A stretch of 14,812 nucleotides of DNA from Sva-07 sp041685755 (GTDB lineage: Bacteria; Actinomycetota; Acidimicrobiia; Acidimicrobiales; Ilumatobacteraceae), in NCBI GenBank assembly GCA_041685755.1, contig JAWLFC010000077.1, positions 1-14,812 on the forward strand, given 5' to 3'. The notes under the pieces are model-generated. The model was not told where the DNA came from. It did not search any database and saw only the letters and a list, made by a program, of their open reading frames with translations. Positions 6,634 to 13,700 of this stretch are shown here, piece by piece. The stretch's first letter is position 1. Each line of letters opens with the position of its first letter. The translations under genes were made by a program, and so were the position numbers.

Positions 6634-6708
6634 CCGCCAATCCCGAAATGTCGCGGTATCCGGTCGCTCAGCGCAACCGAGCCGCGACATTTCGGGGTTT
6701 TCGGCGGG
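6634..6708. repeat. Long imperfect inverted repeat between NUDIX and dnaE2
   Basis: A perfect 15-bp inverted repeat (CCCGAAATGTCGCGG at 6642-6656, complement at 6682-6696) encloses a 25-nt loop that can itself pair CGGT with ACCG. Outer arms CCGCC (6634-6638) and GGCGG (6703-6707) extend the stem past short bulges. It could end NUDIX transcription, but only four Ts follow the inner stem, so a dispersed palindromic element is equally likely. Confidence 0.75.
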
Positions 6709-6725
6709 CTTCGGGTGAGTCGGGG

Positions 6726-6754
6726 TTGCCGGTGCCGAACGTGTGTTCGATACT
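6726..6754 (+). promoter_or_regulatory. dnaE2 promoter, -35 TTGCCG and -10 GATACT
   Basis: TTGCCG (6726-6731) and GATACT (6749-6754) are 17 nt apart. Exactly 6 nt (GGGGGG) separate the -10 from the ATG at 6761, so the transcript should start at the start codon. The LexA box lies inside this promoter. Confidence 0.6.
6735..6750 (+). promoter_or_regulatory. LexA (SOS) box of dnaE2
   Basis: CCGAACGTGTGTTCGA matches TCGAAC-N4-GTTCGA at 11 of 12 specified bases; only the first differs. It fills the -35/-10 spacer and overlaps two bases of the -10, an ideal position for repression. It pairs with the box at 2780-2795, placing both halves of the mutasome in one regulon. Confidence 0.88.
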
Positions 6755-6760
6755 GGGGGG

Positions 6761-9700
6761 ATGGGGTTCAACAACCCATCGTGGTCGTGGAGCGAGCTGG
6801 AAGCGGCGCTCTCGGGCAAGCAGGGCCGTGACGGGCGCGCGCCCGGGAGCCCGTCGTGGAACTCCGGTGGTGACGGCCCGGCGTGGAGCCGCAAACGCCA
6901 GCCGTTCGAGGCGCCACCGGCGCTGAAACGGTCGGCCACCCCGACCGTTCCGTACGCCGAGCTGCACTGCCACTCGAACTTCTCGTTCCTCGACGGTGCA
7001 TCCCATCCCGAGGAACTGGCGACCGAAGCCGCCCGGCTCGGCCTGGAGGCGCTGGCGATCACCGACCACGACGGCTTCTACGGCGTGGTCCGCTTCGCCG
7101 AGGCGGCCAAGGCGGTCGGGCTCCCCACGGTGTTCGGTACCGAGATCACGCTGTCGGTGGAGGCGGCGAACGACGCCCGAGTCGCCCGGTCGGAGGCCGA
7201 CACGCTCCGCCAGGTCGCCACCGGCCAGGTGCCCGACTCCCACGCCCCCGACCCCTCGGGCACACACCTGCTCGTGCTCGCCGACGGCCCCGACGGCTAC
7301 GCCCGTCTCTCCCGGGCGCTCAGCAACGGACACCTCGCCGGCGAGAAGGGGGCGCCGCAGTTCGCGTTCGGCGACGTCGCCGACACCGTCGCCGGGCACG
7401 GCTGGGTGCTCACCGGCTGCCGCAAGGGAGCGGTGCCCGCCGCACTGGTCGCTGACGGCCCGGCCGCGGCGCGGCGTGAGCTGCTCCGCCTGGTCGACGC
7501 ATTCGGACGCGACCGGGTGTTCGTCGAACTCTGGGACCACGGCGACCCGCTCGACTCGGCCCGCAACGACGCGCTCGTCGAGATCGCCCATCGGGAACGC
7601 GTCGAGTGCGTGGCGACCAACAACGTCCACTACGCCACACCCTCCCAACGCAAGCTCGCAACGGCGCTCGCCGCCGTGCGGTCGCGCCGCAGCCTCGACC
7701 AGATCGATCCGTGGCTGCCTGCCGCGGCCGGTGCCCATCTGCGTTCGGGTGCCGAGCAGGTCAGACGGTTCCGGCGCTATCCGGGCGTCGTCGAGCGGGC
7801 CGCCGAGATCGGGCGGGCCGCGGCGTTCGACCTGTCGCTCGTGGTGCCGAAGCTGCCGCCGTTCCCGTGTCCCGACGGTCTCGGCGAGATGCAGTACCTC
7901 CGCCACGTCACCGAGGAGGGGGCCCGCCGCCGCTACGGCGAACGTCCGACCCACGCCGAGGATCTCTCCCTGCGGGCCCGGGCGTGGGCGACGATCGACC
8001 ACGAACTGGCGCTGATCGACCAACTCGACTTCGCCGGCTACTTCCTGATCGTGTGGGACATCGTCGAGTTCTGCCGTCGTTCGAACATCTACTGCCAGGG
8101 GCGGGGGAGCGCCGCGAACTCGGCGGTCTGCTACGCGATCGGCATCACGGCGGCCGATGCGGTGTCGCTCGGGCTGCTGTTCGAGCGCTTCCTGTCGCCG
8201 GAGCGTGACGGCCCACCCGACATCGACGTCGACATAGAAAGTGGCAGAAGGGAAGAGGTGATCCAGTACGTCTACGAGCGCTACGGACGCCACCACACCG
8301 CCCAGGTCGCCAACGTGATCACCTACCGGGCGCGCTCGGCGGTGCGCGACATGGCCAAGGTGCTCGGGTTCGAGCCGGGCCAGCAGGACGCCTGGTCGAA
8401 ACAGGTCGACGGCTGGGGCGGCGTGGCGTCGACGGCGGCGCAGCCCGACTGCACGATCCCCGAGCCGGTGCTGGAGCTGGCACTCGAGGTCGAGGACGCG
8501 CCCCGCCACCTCGGCATCCACTCCGGTGGCATGGTGATCTGCGACCGGCCGGTGATCGAGGTCTGCCCGGTCGAGTGGGCGCGGATGGACAAGCGCTCGG
8601 TGCTGCAGTGGGACAAGGACGACTGCGCTCGCACCGGCCTCGTCAAGTTCGACCTGCTCGGTCTCGGGATGCTCTCGGCGCTCCACTACGCCGTCGACCT
8701 CGTGCGTGAGTACCGCGGCTACGAGATCGACCTCGCCACCATCCCCCAGGACGACGACGTGTACGGGATGCTGTGCCGCGCCGACACCGTCGGGGTGTTC
8801 CAGATCGAATCGCGCGCCCAGATGGCGACGTTGCCGCGGCTCAAACCGCGCCGGTTCTACGACCTCGTCGTCGAGGTCGCGTTGATCCGACCCGGCCCGA
8901 TCCAGGGCGGGTCGGTGCACCCGTACATCCGCCGTCGCAACGGCCAGGAGCCGATCACCTATCTCCACCCGCTGCTGGAGAACTCGCTCGGCAAGACGCT
9001 CGGGGTGCCGCTGTTCCAGGAGCAACTGATGCAGATGGCCATCGACGTCGCCGGGTTCACACCGGCAGAATCCGACGAACTGCGCCAGGCGATGGGCTCG
9101 AAGCGGTCAGCGGCGCGGATGGAGCAGCTCAAGGCGCGTCTGTACGCAGGCATGGCCGAGCGGGGGATCACCGGGGAGGTCGCCGACGAGCTCTACACGA
9201 AGATGAAGGCGTTCGCGAACTACGGCTTCCCCGAGTCGCACTCGGTCAGCTTCGCCTACCTCGTGTACGCGTCGTCGTGGATCAAGTACCACGAGCCCGC
9301 GGCGTTCTGTGCGGCGCTGCTGAACGCCCAGCCGATGGGGTTCTGGTCACCGCACACGCTGGTGCGTGACGCCCGCCGCCACGGGGTGATGGTGCGCACA
9401 CCGGATCTCAACGCGTCGCTGGCGGCGGCGACGTTGGAGCCGTGCCCCGACTCGCACAACGGCGTGGCGGTGCGCCTGGGGATCGGGTCGGTGCGCGGGA
9501 TCGGCATCGAACTGGCCGAGGAGATCGAAGCGGTCCGCACGGCCGACGGGCTGTTCGCCGACACCGAGGACCTCGTCCGTCGGGTGCCGTCGTTGACGCT
9601 GGCACAGCTGGAGGCGATGGCGACCGGCGGGCTGTTCGGCGAGTGTCTCGGGCTCGATCGGCGTGAGGCGTTGTGGACCGTCGGGGCGACGGCACAGTCG

Positions 9701-10171
9701 CGGCCCGGTCGTCTGCCGGGCGTGATCACGGGTGACGACGCGCCGCGCCTGCCGGGGATGACGCCGGTGGAGGAGTCGGTCGCCGACCTCTGGGCGACCG
9801 GCGTGTCACCCGATGGTCACCCGACGGTCTTCGTGCGCGAGGAGCTGGCGAAGCTCGGCGTGTCGACCTCGTCGCAACTGTGGGATCCGGAGCCCGGCTC
9901 GATCGTGCAGGTGGCCGGCGTGGTCACCCATCGTCAGCGACCGATGACCGCGCAGGGCGTCACGTTCCTCAACCTCGAGGACGAGACCGGCCTGATCAAC
10001 GTCGTGGTCTCGAGGGGCTGTTGGGCGAGATTCCGCAAGGTCGCGAGGGAAGCGCCGGCGATGCTCATCCGGGGCCGCCTCGAACGCTCGGAAGGCGTCG
10101 TCAACATCGTCGCCGAGCACCTCGCCCCCCTCCCCATGCCGGCCACGGTCCAATCCCGCGACTTCCGATAG
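6761..10171 (+). CDS. dnaE2: Error-prone DNA polymerase III alpha subunit DnaE2
   Basis: From the ATG at 6761 the product has 1136 residues, a little longer than mycobacterial DnaE2. Residues 66-75 begin the PHP domain (LHCHSNFSFLDG; H69, H71). The palm carries the acidic motif PDIDVDIE (486-493), where D487 and D489 correspond to the first two catalytic Asp, and D631 in VKFDLLGLG to the third. The fingers, a helix-hairpin-helix region (about 940-970) and a C-terminal OB fold (about 1045-1100, VAGVVTHRQRPMTAQGVTFL) follow, ending in RDFR as is usual for DnaE2. It performs damage-induced error-prone synthesis with ImuA' and ImuB. A GTG 18 bp upstream is in frame but lies inside the LexA box and promoter, so it is rejected. 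Codons just after the catalytic motif are unusually AT-rich. The stop shares its last base with the downstream palindrome. Confidence 0.95.
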   Translation: MGFNNPSWSWSELEAALSGKQGRDGRAPGSPSWNSGGDGPAWSRKRQPFEAPPALKRSATPTVPYAELHCHSNFSFLDGASHPEELATEAARLGLEALAITDHDGFYGVVRFAEAAKAVGLPTVFGTEITLSVEAANDARVARSEADTLRQVATGQVPDSHAPDPSGTHLLVLADGPDGYARLSRALSNGHLAGEKGAPQFAFGDVADTVAGHGWVLTGCRKGAVPAALVADGPAAARRELLRLVDAFGRDRVFVELWDHGDPLDSARNDALVEIAHRERVECVATNNVHYATPSQRKLATALAAVRSRRSLDQIDPWLPAAAGAHLRSGAEQVRRFRRYPGVVERAAEIGRAAAFDLSLVVPKLPPFPCPDGLGEMQYLRHVTEEGARRRYGERPTHAEDLSLRARAWATIDHELALIDQLDFAGYFLIVWDIVEFCRRSNIYCQGRGSAANSAVCYAIGITAADAVSLGLLFERFLSPERDGPPDIDVDIESGRREEVIQYVYERYGRHHTAQVANVITYRARSAVRDMAKVLGFEPGQQDAWSKQVDGWGGVASTAAQPDCTIPEPVLELALEVEDAPRHLGIHSGGMVICDRPVIEVCPVEWARMDKRSVLQWDKDDCARTGLVKFDLLGLGMLSALHYAVDLVREYRGYEIDLATIPQDDDVYGMLCRADTVGVFQIESRAQMATLPRLKPRRFYDLVVEVALIRPGPIQGGSVHPYIRRRNGQEPITYLHPLLENSLGKTLGVPLFQEQLMQMAIDVAGFTPAESDELRQAMGSKRSAARMEQLKARLYAGMAERGITGEVADELYTKMKAFANYGFPESHSVSFAYLVYASSWIKYHEPAAFCAALLNAQPMGFWSPHTLVRDARRHGVMVRTPDLNASLAAATLEPCPDSHNGVAVRLGIGSVRGIGIELAEEIEAVRTADGLFADTEDLVRRVPSLTLAQLEAMATGGLFGECLGLDRREALWTVGATAQSRPGRLPGVITGDDAPRLPGMTPVEESVADLWATGVSPDGHPTVFVREELAKLGVSTSSQLWDPEPGSIVQVAGVVTHRQRPMTAQGVTFLNLEDETGLINVVVSRGCWARFRKVAREAPAMLIRGRLERSEGVVNIVAEHLAPLPMPATVQSRDFR

Positions 10172-10259
10172 TTACGCCAGGGGTCAGACCCCCGGCGTAA
10201 CGCTCGCGATCAGCCATCGTCAGTGTCCGTTACGCCGGGGGTCTGACCCCTGGCGTAAC
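10171..10259. repeat. REPIN-like inverted pair of 31-nt palindromes
   Basis: Units at 10171-10201 and 10229-10259 are exact reverse complements separated by 27 nt. Each is itself nearly palindromic: 15-bp arms (GTTACGCC... / ...GGCGTAAC) around one central base with a single mismatch, and a GGGGTC/GACCCC core. Two inverted REP-type palindromes with a short spacer are the layout of REPINs, which are mobilised by RAYT transposases; GGGGTCAGACCCC cores are common in such elements. No RAYT gene is in the window. Lying between converging genes, it could also work as a bidirectional terminator. Confidence 0.8.
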
Positions 10260-11132
10260 AGCCATGTTCAGGTGGAGGTCGCCGTCGGTGGGGTACGGAT
10301 TCGCGAGGGCGACGGCTTCGTTCAGCTCGACGCCGAGGCCCGGTTCGCGAGATGGGATCACGTGGCCGTCCTCCCACTCGATCGGGGTGGTCAACAGCTC
10401 GGCGTGGAAGCCGCTCCAGTCCTGGATGCCCTCGACGATCAGCAGGTTCGGCAGCGTCGCTGCCAGTTGGATGTTGGCCGCNNNNNNNNNNNNNNNNNNN
10501 NNNNNNNNNNNNNNNNNNNNNNNNNNNNNNNNNNNNNNNNNNNNNNNNNNNNNNNNNNNNNNNNNNNNNNNNNNNNNNNNNTCGATGTCCTCCGGGCTCG
10601 GCTGGTGTCCGTCGAACGCGGTGTAGGGCCCGGCCGGGTCGAACTTCACCGCGGTGAACCCGCGCTCGACCTCGAACGCCGCCTGCTCGGCGGCCTGTGC
10701 TGTGTCGGTGTACACGTCGGGTCGGCCGTCGGCGGGGTACAGGTACGTGTAGGTCCTGATGCGGTCGTGCACCCGCCCGCCCAGCAGGTCGTACACCGGC
10801 TTGCCGGCGTCCTTGCCGACGATGTCCCAGCACGCCATCTCGATGCCGCTCATCACCCCCACCAGCGTGGGATCGGGCCGCAACGAGTACCCCGACGAGT
10901 AGATGCGACGCCAGAGCAGCTCGATCCGGTTCGGATCGGCATCGATCACCCAGCGGTCGGCGACGTCGTCGACCATCGCCGCCACGGTGTGCGGCCCGAA
11001 CGTCGCGACGTAGATCTCGCCGTAGCCGACGACGCCGGTGTCGGTCGTGAGCTTCACGACGATGAAGTACCGCCCGCCGAAGTGCGGCGGCGGGTTGGCG
11101 ATGACGAACGTGGTGCAGTCGACGATGCGCAT
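10230..11132 (-). CDS. Mandelate racemase/muconate lactonizing enzyme family protein, middle lost in a gap
   Basis: The visible N-terminal part has 183 residues. GYGEIYVATFGPHTV, GVMSGIEMACWDIVGK (about 92-107), KPVYDLLGGRV and FTAVKFDPAGPY identify the enolase-superfamily capping domain and the start of the barrel. After the 100-N gap come AANIQLAATLPN and PGLGVELNEAVALANPYP, the usual family end. Members are about 400 residues; about 257 family residues are visible, so roughly 130 residues (near 400 bp) are missing, including the metal ligands and the catalytic bases of the barrel. The likely reaction is abstraction of a proton alpha to a carboxylate, as in sugar-acid dehydratases; the substrate is unknown. 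The last nine residues (VTPGVRPPA) and the stop come from the palindromic element. It starts 35 bp after the second permease gene, probably in the same operon. Confidence 0.85.
   Translation of the reverse strand: MRIVDCTTFVIANPPPHFGGRYFIVVKLTTDTGVVGYGEIYVATFGPHTVAAMVDDVADRWVIDADPNRIELLWRRIYSSGYSLRPDPTLVGVMSGIEMACWDIVGKDAGKPVYDLLGGRVHDRIRTYTYLYPADGRPDVYTDTAQAAEQAAFEVERGFTAVKFDPAGPYTAFDGHQPSPEDIXXXXXXXXXXXXXXXXXXXXXXXXXXXXXXXXXXAANIQLAATLPNLLIVEGIQDWSGFHAELLTTPIEWEDGHVIPSREPGLGVELNEAVALANPYPTDGDLHLNMAVTPGVRPPA
10482..10581. other. Assembly gap (100 N) inside the enolase-superfamily gene
   Basis: Exactly 100 N. Unlike the first gap, the flanks share no overlap. Frame is preserved if the true length leaves remainder 1 on division by 3. 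Comparison with the family suggests that about 400 bp are really missing. Confidence 0.9.
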
Positions 11133-11138
11133 GGGGTG

Positions 11139-11144
11139 ACCCTA
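11139..11144 (-). promoter_or_regulatory. Possible leaderless -10 (TAGGGT) of the enolase-superfamily gene
   Basis: On the minus strand TAGGGT is followed by exactly 6 nt (CACCCC) and the ATG at 11132, the same spacing as at imuA' and dnaE2. No Shine-Dalgarno is present. It may give an internal operon promoter, but no -35 is visible. Confidence 0.35.
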
Positions 11145-11167
11145 GGACGGCGGTACGACGCGAGACC

Positions 11168-12019
11168 TCAGGAGGCCGGCGCGGTGACCGCGAACCGCAC
11201 CGCGTGCTTCCCGCGTCCGCTGGTCGGCCCCGAGACGATCCGGCGCCGTACCGCGCCCGACACGGTGTCGACGGCGATCGTGCCGACCACGATGATGATC
11301 AGCCCGAGCCCGGCGGTGCCGAAGTCCTTGAACAGCAGCGCCTGCTGGAGATCGCCGCCGATGCCGCCGGCGCCGACGACGCCGAGCACCGCCGAGGCGC
11401 GGATGTTGACCTCGAAGCGGTACAGCACGAGCGACGCCAGCTCGGGGGAGACCTGGGGGAGCACGCCCCAGCGGAGACGCTGCAGACGGGAGGCCCCGAC
11501 GGCGTCGGATGCCTCGAGGGGCTCGTCCTTGATGCCCTCGATGATCTCGTAGAACAGCTTGCCCAGCGTGCCGATCGAGCCGACGCCGATCGCCATCACC
11601 CCTGCCATCGGCGTCAGGCCGAACACCGGGATGAACACGAGGGCGAGGATCACCTCCGGGATCGCCCGGAGCAGGTTGAACACCTGCCGTGTCACCCAGG
11701 CGACGGGCCGACCCACGAGGTTCTCCGCAGCGAGGAACGACATCGGGATCGCGAACACCGACGCGATCAGGGTGCCCATCCATGCGATCGACACCGATTC
11801 CCACATCGCCCCCGCGAGGTCGGGGAGGTCGGCGATCTCCATGTTCGTGAACATGAGCCGGCCGAGGGTCCACAGGTCGGCGGGTGCTTCGAGCAGCCGG
11901 CTCCACTTCGCGTCGAGGCCCAGCGCCGACCAGAGCGTGACGGCCACGACGCCGGCGGTGAAGAACCACTTGTACCGGTCGACCGGCTTCTGCGGCAGGG
12001 TGGGCACCGGCGTGCTCAC
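11168..12019 (-). CDS. phnE: Phosphonate-type ABC transporter permease, second PhnE
   Basis: With the GTG at 12019 the product has 283 residues, the usual PhnE size. Hydrophobic segments at about 17-34, 75-98, 113-137, 140-158, 194-213 and 234-252 fit an inner-membrane permease of the binding-protein-dependent family. The EAA loop that contacts the ATPase is LEASDAVGASRLQRLRWGVLPQ (about 168-189), and IRASAVLGVVGAGGIG (207-221) is the PhnE hallmark, shared with the other permease. The frame stays open far upstream, but the GTG overlaps the stop of the preceding permease gene as GTGA, a standard translational coupling, and puts the N terminus at the expected length. It probably forms a heterodimeric channel with the first PhnE, powered by PhnC and fed by PhnD. 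The substrate is presumably a phosphonate or phosphite. Confidence 0.9.
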   Translation of the reverse strand: MSTPVPTLPQKPVDRYKWFFTAGVVAVTLWSALGLDAKWSRLLEAPADLWTLGRLMFTNMEIADLPDLAGAMWESVSIAWMGTLIASVFAIPMSFLAAENLVGRPVAWVTRQVFNLLRAIPEVILALVFIPVFGLTPMAGVMAIGVGSIGTLGKLFYEIIEGIKDEPLEASDAVGASRLQRLRWGVLPQVSPELASLVLYRFEVNIRASAVLGVVGAGGIGGDLQQALLFKDFGTAGLGLIIIVVGTIAVDTVSGAVRRRIVSGPTSGRGKHAVRFAVTAPAS

Positions 12020-12852
12020 ACCAGCCTCCGGCGCAACGACACCGAGATCCGCTCGACGATCAGCACGACGAGGAAGAACATGAACACGAGGCCCCACAGC
12101 TCTTCCCACTGGCCTCGGCCGCGGAAGAACTCGATGCGAGCACCGATGCCGCCGGCGCCGACGAGGCCCAGCACCGCCGAGGCGCGCAGGTTGAGTTCGA
12201 AGTTGTAGAGCACGAACGAGGCGTACGACGGCAGGATCTGGGGGACGACGGCGGTGCGCAGCATCTGGTTGAGGCCTGCCCCGCTCGCGTTGGCCGCCTC
12301 GACCGGCCCCATGTCGATGCCGTCCAGGGTGTCGGAGGTCAGCTTGGTGGTGACCGCGAGCGAGAAGAACACGAGCGCGAGGAAGCCACTGAGCGCACCG
12401 ATGCCGACCGCGGTGACGAAGATCAGCGCCCAGAGCAGGTCGGGGATCGACCGGATGACGTTGTTGAAGCTGCGCACGAGGGTGCGCAGGAAGAAGTTGG
12501 GGTTGCCGAACCTGGTCGTCCAGAGCGCAAGGGGCAGGGCGAGGGTCGCGCCGACGACCGTGCCGAGCACCGCGAGCTGCAGGGTCTCGAGGAAGGCCGA
12601 TCGCGATCGGTCGGACCAGATCTGGCCCCAGTCCGGGTTGAGCGCCCCCTCGATGACCGAGTTCGGGCGGCCGAGGTTCGACCAGACGTCGCCGAAGGAG
12701 AATCCGACCGAGCGCGCGGTGACGACGGTCATCACGATCGCGCCGATCGTGCCCCCGATCGCGAACCACGACGGTCCGGGCTTCGGTGGGAGCGTCGGTG
12801 CCTGTCGGCCGAGCGTTGCTGCGTCGGGGTCGGTCGCGCTCGGGGCGGTCAC
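12016..12852 (-). CDS. phnE: Phosphonate-type ABC transporter permease, first PhnE
   Basis: With the GTG at 12852 the product has 278 residues. A Pro-rich cytoplasmic N terminus (about 1-28) is followed by hydrophobic segments near 29-46, 90-112, 136-166, 206-232 and 252-268. The EAA loop reads EAANASGAGLNQMLRTAVVP (185-204), and LRASAVLGLVGAGGIG (222-237) is the PhnE signature. The GTG start overlaps the phnC stop as GTGA, and its own stop overlaps the next permease start the same way, so translation of the three genes is coupled. Systems with two distinct PhnE subunits are known; here they are clearly diverged paralogues, not a recent duplication. An in-frame extension far upstream would run through phnC antisense-like codons and is rejected. 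Confidence 0.9.
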   Translation of the reverse strand: MTAPSATDPDAATLGRQAPTLPPKPGPSWFAIGGTIGAIVMTVVTARSVGFSFGDVWSNLGRPNSVIEGALNPDWGQIWSDRSRSAFLETLQLAVLGTVVGATLALPLALWTTRFGNPNFFLRTLVRSFNNVIRSIPDLLWALIFVTAVGIGALSGFLALVFFSLAVTTKLTSDTLDGIDMGPVEAANASGAGLNQMLRTAVVPQILPSYASFVLYNFELNLRASAVLGLVGAGGIGARIEFFRGRGQWEELWGLVFMFFLVVLIVERISVSLRRRLV

Positions 12853-13625
12853 AACGCGGCGTGTTTGGTCATCGTGTCGTCGGCGGTGAGGCTGCGGCCG
12901 TAGATGTCCTCGAACACCTGGGCGTCGCAGTCGCTGCCGGGACCGTCGAAGACCAGTGCACCGTCGCGCAATCCGATGATCCGGTCGGCGTAGGCGGTGG
13001 CGAGGTCGAGGAAGTGGAGGTTGACGATCACGGTGATGCCCAGCTCCCGCCCGATCTGCTGGAGGTACCGCATGACGACGTGGCTCGTCGGGGGGTCGAG
13101 CGAGGCGACCGGTTCGTCGGCGAGCAGGATCGACGGCTCCTGGGCGAGGGCTCGGGCGATGCCGACGCGCTGGCGCTGGCCTCCGGACAGGTCGCTCGCC
13201 CGCACCCACGCCTTCTCGATGATCTCGACGCGGGCGAGGGCACGGGCCGCGATGTCGATGTCGGACTGGGTGTAGCGCGCGAGGAGGGTCCGCCACAGGG
13301 GCACCTCGTGGAGGCGGCCCATCAACACGTTGCGCAGCACGGTCGTGCGATCGACCAGGTTGAAGCCCTGGAAGATCATGCCGATGTCGCCGCGCAGGTC
13401 GCGTAGCTCACGTCGGCCGAGTTCGGGTACCTGGACGCCGTTGACCTCGAGGCGGCCGGAGGTGAGCGGGACGAGCCCGTTGATCGCCCGGATCAGCGTC
13501 GACTTGCCGGCACCGGACAGGCCGACGATCACGACGAATTCGCCGGGTTCGATCGTGAGGTCGAGGCCCTTCACGGCCTCGACCCCGCCGGGGTAGGTGA
13601 CCGACGCCTGCTCGAATCGGATCAT
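12849..13625 (-). CDS. phnC: Phosphonate ABC transporter ATP-binding protein PhnC
   Basis: The product has 258 residues and is a complete ABC ATPase: Walker A GLSGAGKST (35-43), Q-loop at Q86 in GMIFQGFNLV, signature LSGGQRQR (146-153), Walker B ILLADEP (166-172), D-loop SLDP (175-178) and H-loop H204. FQGFNLVDRTTVLRNVLMGR and the insert around WRTLLARY are typical of PhnC. It would energise phosphonate-type uptake at the inner face of the membrane with the two PhnE permeases encoded next. The ATG at 13625 begins MIRFEQASVTYPGG, matching the family start. It follows phnD by 75 bp, a spacer that holds a hairpin. Confidence 0.93.
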   Translation of the reverse strand: MIRFEQASVTYPGGVEAVKGLDLTIEPGEFVVIVGLSGAGKSTLIRAINGLVPLTSGRLEVNGVQVPELGRRELRDLRGDIGMIFQGFNLVDRTTVLRNVLMGRLHEVPLWRTLLARYTQSDIDIAARALARVEIIEKAWVRASDLSGGQRQRVGIARALAQEPSILLADEPVASLDPPTSHVVMRYLQQIGRELGITVIVNLHFLDLATAYADRIIGLRDGALVFDGPGSDCDAQVFEDIYGRSLTADDTMTKHAAL

Positions 13626-13660
13626 GCCGTCATCCTGTCATGGACACGCCGACCGGCATA

Positions 13661-13683
13661 CGGGTCGTGACGGACACGACCCG
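13661..13683 (-). promoter_or_regulatory. Hairpin between phnD and phnC
   Basis: CGGGTCGTG (13661-13669) pairs perfectly with CACGACCCG (13675-13683) around a 5-nt loop. It is 17 nt after the phnD stop and has no T-run. In binding-protein transport operons, hairpins here often protect the upstream message or reduce readthrough; that role is inferred. Confidence 0.5.
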
Positions 13684-13700
13684 CACGCCGGCGCGATCGG

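Noticed and set aside
6743..6760. GTG at 6743 as an alternative dnaE2 start
   Set aside because: It lies inside the LexA box and upstream of the expected transcription start; the ATG at 6761 gives the family-like N terminus.
6668..9025. A 785-codon open frame on the minus strand opposite dnaE2
   Set aside because: It is the antisense shadow of dnaE2 in very GC-rich DNA; its translation is compositionally biased with no recognisable domain, while the plus strand encodes a clear polymerase.
10230..10259. Frameshift or truncation at the 3' end of the enolase-superfamily gene
   Set aside because: The family-typical ending is complete up to DLHLNMA before the palindrome begins; the element only replaces the last few variable residues.
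10171..10259. Classical intrinsic terminator
   Set aside because: The stems are strong, but no T-run follows on either strand, and the exact inverted duplication points to a repeat element; termination remains only a possible secondary role.
12020..12769. N-terminal extension of the second PhnE up to 12769
   Set aside because: It would fuse about 250 Arg/Pro-rich shadow residues to a normal-length permease; the GTG at 12019 overlaps the preceding stop.
12853..13296. N-terminal extension of the first PhnE up to 13296
   Set aside because: It overlaps phnC on the same strand with shadow-type composition; the GTG at 12852 gives the normal length and a GTGA overlap.
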